From positions 1-15,410 of the forward strand of contig JANWZF010000085.1 in assembly GCA_025054905.1 (NCBI GenBank): DNA of 15,410 bases, read 5' to 3'. The position numbers and the translations under genes were made by a program. This document shows positions 14,833 through 15,410 of the stretch, piece by piece; positions within the stretch are counted from its first letter, which is position 1; the number at the start of each line of letters is the position of its first letter. A model generated the notes under the pieces. That model saw only the letters and a list, made by a program, of their open reading frames with translations. It was not told the DNA's origin and searched no databases. The stretch is from Tepidimonas sp. (GTDB lineage: Bacteria; Pseudomonadota; Gammaproteobacteria; Burkholderiales; Burkholderiaceae_C).

Positions 14833-14837
14833 AGGAG
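14832..14837 (+). promoter_or_regulatory. Ribosome binding site of the rhodanese gene
   Basis: AAGGAG, seven bases before the ATG at 14845, shares its first A with the stop codon of the upstream methyltransferase gene. The overlap suggests translational coupling of the two genes. Confidence 0.75.
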
Positions 14838-14844
14838 CCACCCC

Positions 14845-15195
14845 ATGGTGCCGCACATCCGCCCCGCCCAGCTCCACGAGTGGCTGCAACGCTGCGCCGA
14901 GCAGGCCCCGCACGCCACGCCGATCGTGCTCGACGTGCGCGAGCCGTGGGAAGTGGCCACCGCCAGCGTGCGGCCCGAGGGTTTCGAGCTGCGGCACATG
15001 CCAATGGCTTCGATCCCGGCCCGGCTGCACGAAATCCCGCGCGACCGCCCGATCGCCTGCCTGTGCCACCACGGCGGGCGCAGTGCCCAGGTGGCCTACT
15101 TCCTGCACCGTCAGGGCTACGACGATGTGGTCAACATCGCCGGGGGCATCCATGCCTGGGCGCAGGAACTCGATCCCGGCGTGCCGCAGTACTGA
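14845..15195 (+). CDS. Single-domain rhodanese-like protein
   Basis: A 116-residue single rhodanese domain, probably cytoplasmic, with no signal peptide or membrane helix. It has the DVREPWEV segment near residue 30, HMPMASIPAR, and the active-site loop CHHGGRS (74-80), in which Cys74 would carry the persulfide sulfur; the loop ends GGRS as in active single-domain rhodaneses. The closing GYDDVVNIAGGIHAWAQELD is also typical. The sulfur donor and acceptor are unknown; GlpE-like thiosulfate sulfurtransferase activity is possible. It begins 12 bases after the methyltransferase gene and 79 bases separate it from the tolC start. This trio order is familiar from betaproteobacteria, but the common function is not known. 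Confidence 0.93.
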   Translation: MVPHIRPAQLHEWLQRCAEQAPHATPIVLDVREPWEVATASVRPEGFELRHMPMASIPARLHEIPRDRPIACLCHHGGRSAQVAYFLHRQGYDDVVNIAGGIHAWAQELDPGVPQY

Positions 15196-15235
15196 GGGGA
15201 CGCCCGCCCCGCGTGCACGATCACCAGCCTTCCCA

Positions 15236-15241
15236 TATACT
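15236..15241 (+). promoter_or_regulatory. Candidate tolC promoter, -10 element
   Basis: TATACT is a 5/6 match to TATAAT and lies 33 bases before the tolC ATG, predicting a start near 15248. AGGGA (15262-15266) is the likely ribosome binding site. The -35 region (GTGCAC at 17 bp) is poor. The context CCATATACT resembles CAATATACT upstream of the methyltransferase gene. Confidence 0.4.
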
Positions 15242-15274
15242 CCCGGCTGTATCAACGAACCAGGGATTTCTGCC

Positions 15275-15410
15275 ATGCCGAAGATCGTCCGCACGCTCTC
15301 GACGCCGCCGCGGGCACGCCGCGTCGTGGCGGCCACCTTGCTGGCCCTCGGTCTGATGGGCGGCAGCGCCCAGGCGCAAAGCCTGCAAACGCTGCTGGAG
15401 GCCGCGCGCG
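15275..15410 (+). CDS. tolC: TolC-family outer-membrane efflux protein, N-terminal part
   Basis: The first 45 codons of a gene that runs off the window. The product begins with a Sec signal peptide: a positively charged start (MPKIVRT..RARR), a hydrophobic core VVAATLLALGLMGG, and a signal peptidase I site SAQA before QSLQ. The first mature residues, QSLQTLLEAARA, match the opening of TolC-family outer-membrane channels (commonly SLxxLxxxAxxxNP), which work with type I secretion or RND pumps. With so little sequence, TolC itself is inferred from this N-terminus and from the usual methyltransferase-rhodanese-tolC order in betaproteobacteria. The ATG has AGGGA eight bases upstream. Confidence 0.75.
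   Translation, partial: MPKIVRTLSTPPRARRVVAATLLALGLMGGSAQAQSLQTLLEAAR

Overview
This window is ordinary high-GC chromosomal DNA from a betaproteobacterium. The protein sequences and gene order (pap next to rpsU, yqeY-murI, pmbA facing yjgA-mog, trmJ-cysE facing suhB-mutS, then a PIMT-like methyltransferase, a rhodanese and tolC) point to Burkholderiales, most likely the Comamonadaceae or a neighbouring group. That placement is an inference from familiarity with these proteins, not a database result. Sixteen protein genes fill almost all of the window. No tRNA, rRNA, CRISPR array, insertion sequence, prophage or attachment site was seen, and no stretch over 300 bases lacks a gene.

Layout. 1-1194: the 3' part of argF (arginine synthesis), then a small cysteine-cluster protein. 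1199-2683, minus: pap, a polyphosphate-dependent AMP kinase with two PPK2 domains. 2684-2850: a divergent control region with a perfect TATAAT and a structured rpsU leader. 2851-4489: rpsU, a terminator-like hairpin, yqeY, murI. 4514-5926, minus: pmbA/tldE, facing yjgA across only 22 bp. 5949-8847: yjgA, mog and a membrane diguanylate cyclase, probably one operon. 8825-10374, minus: trmJ then cysE; the 3' end of cysE overlaps the 3' end of the cyclase gene. 10375-10493: a divergent control region with a suhB leader. 10494-14097: suhB-mutS. 14140-15195: PIMT-like methyltransferase and rhodanese, translationally coupled in appearance. 15275-end: start of a TolC-family outer-membrane protein with its signal peptide.

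The genes are mainly housekeeping: ribosome and RNA functions (rpsU, yjgA, trmJ, suhB), cell wall (murI), amino acids (argF, cysE), molybdenum cofactor (mog), DNA repair (mutS), peptide maturation (pmbA), energy and phosphate (pap), signalling (diguanylate cyclase) and export (tolC).

I found no new defence or mobile system. The most notable signals are in short control regions: (1) a suhB leader with a hairpin that hides a G-rich ribosome binding site, followed by a possible 22-codon upstream ORF whose stop overlaps the suhB start as ATGA; (2) an rpsU leader with a bulged hairpin followed by six T residues and a competing alternative pairing, resembling an attenuator; (3) a symmetrical -10 element in the 22-bp gap between pmbA and yjgA that could drive both genes with almost no leader; and (4) a PIMT-family methyltransferase that keeps its SAM-binding motif but lacks the usual GQTIS active-site motif.
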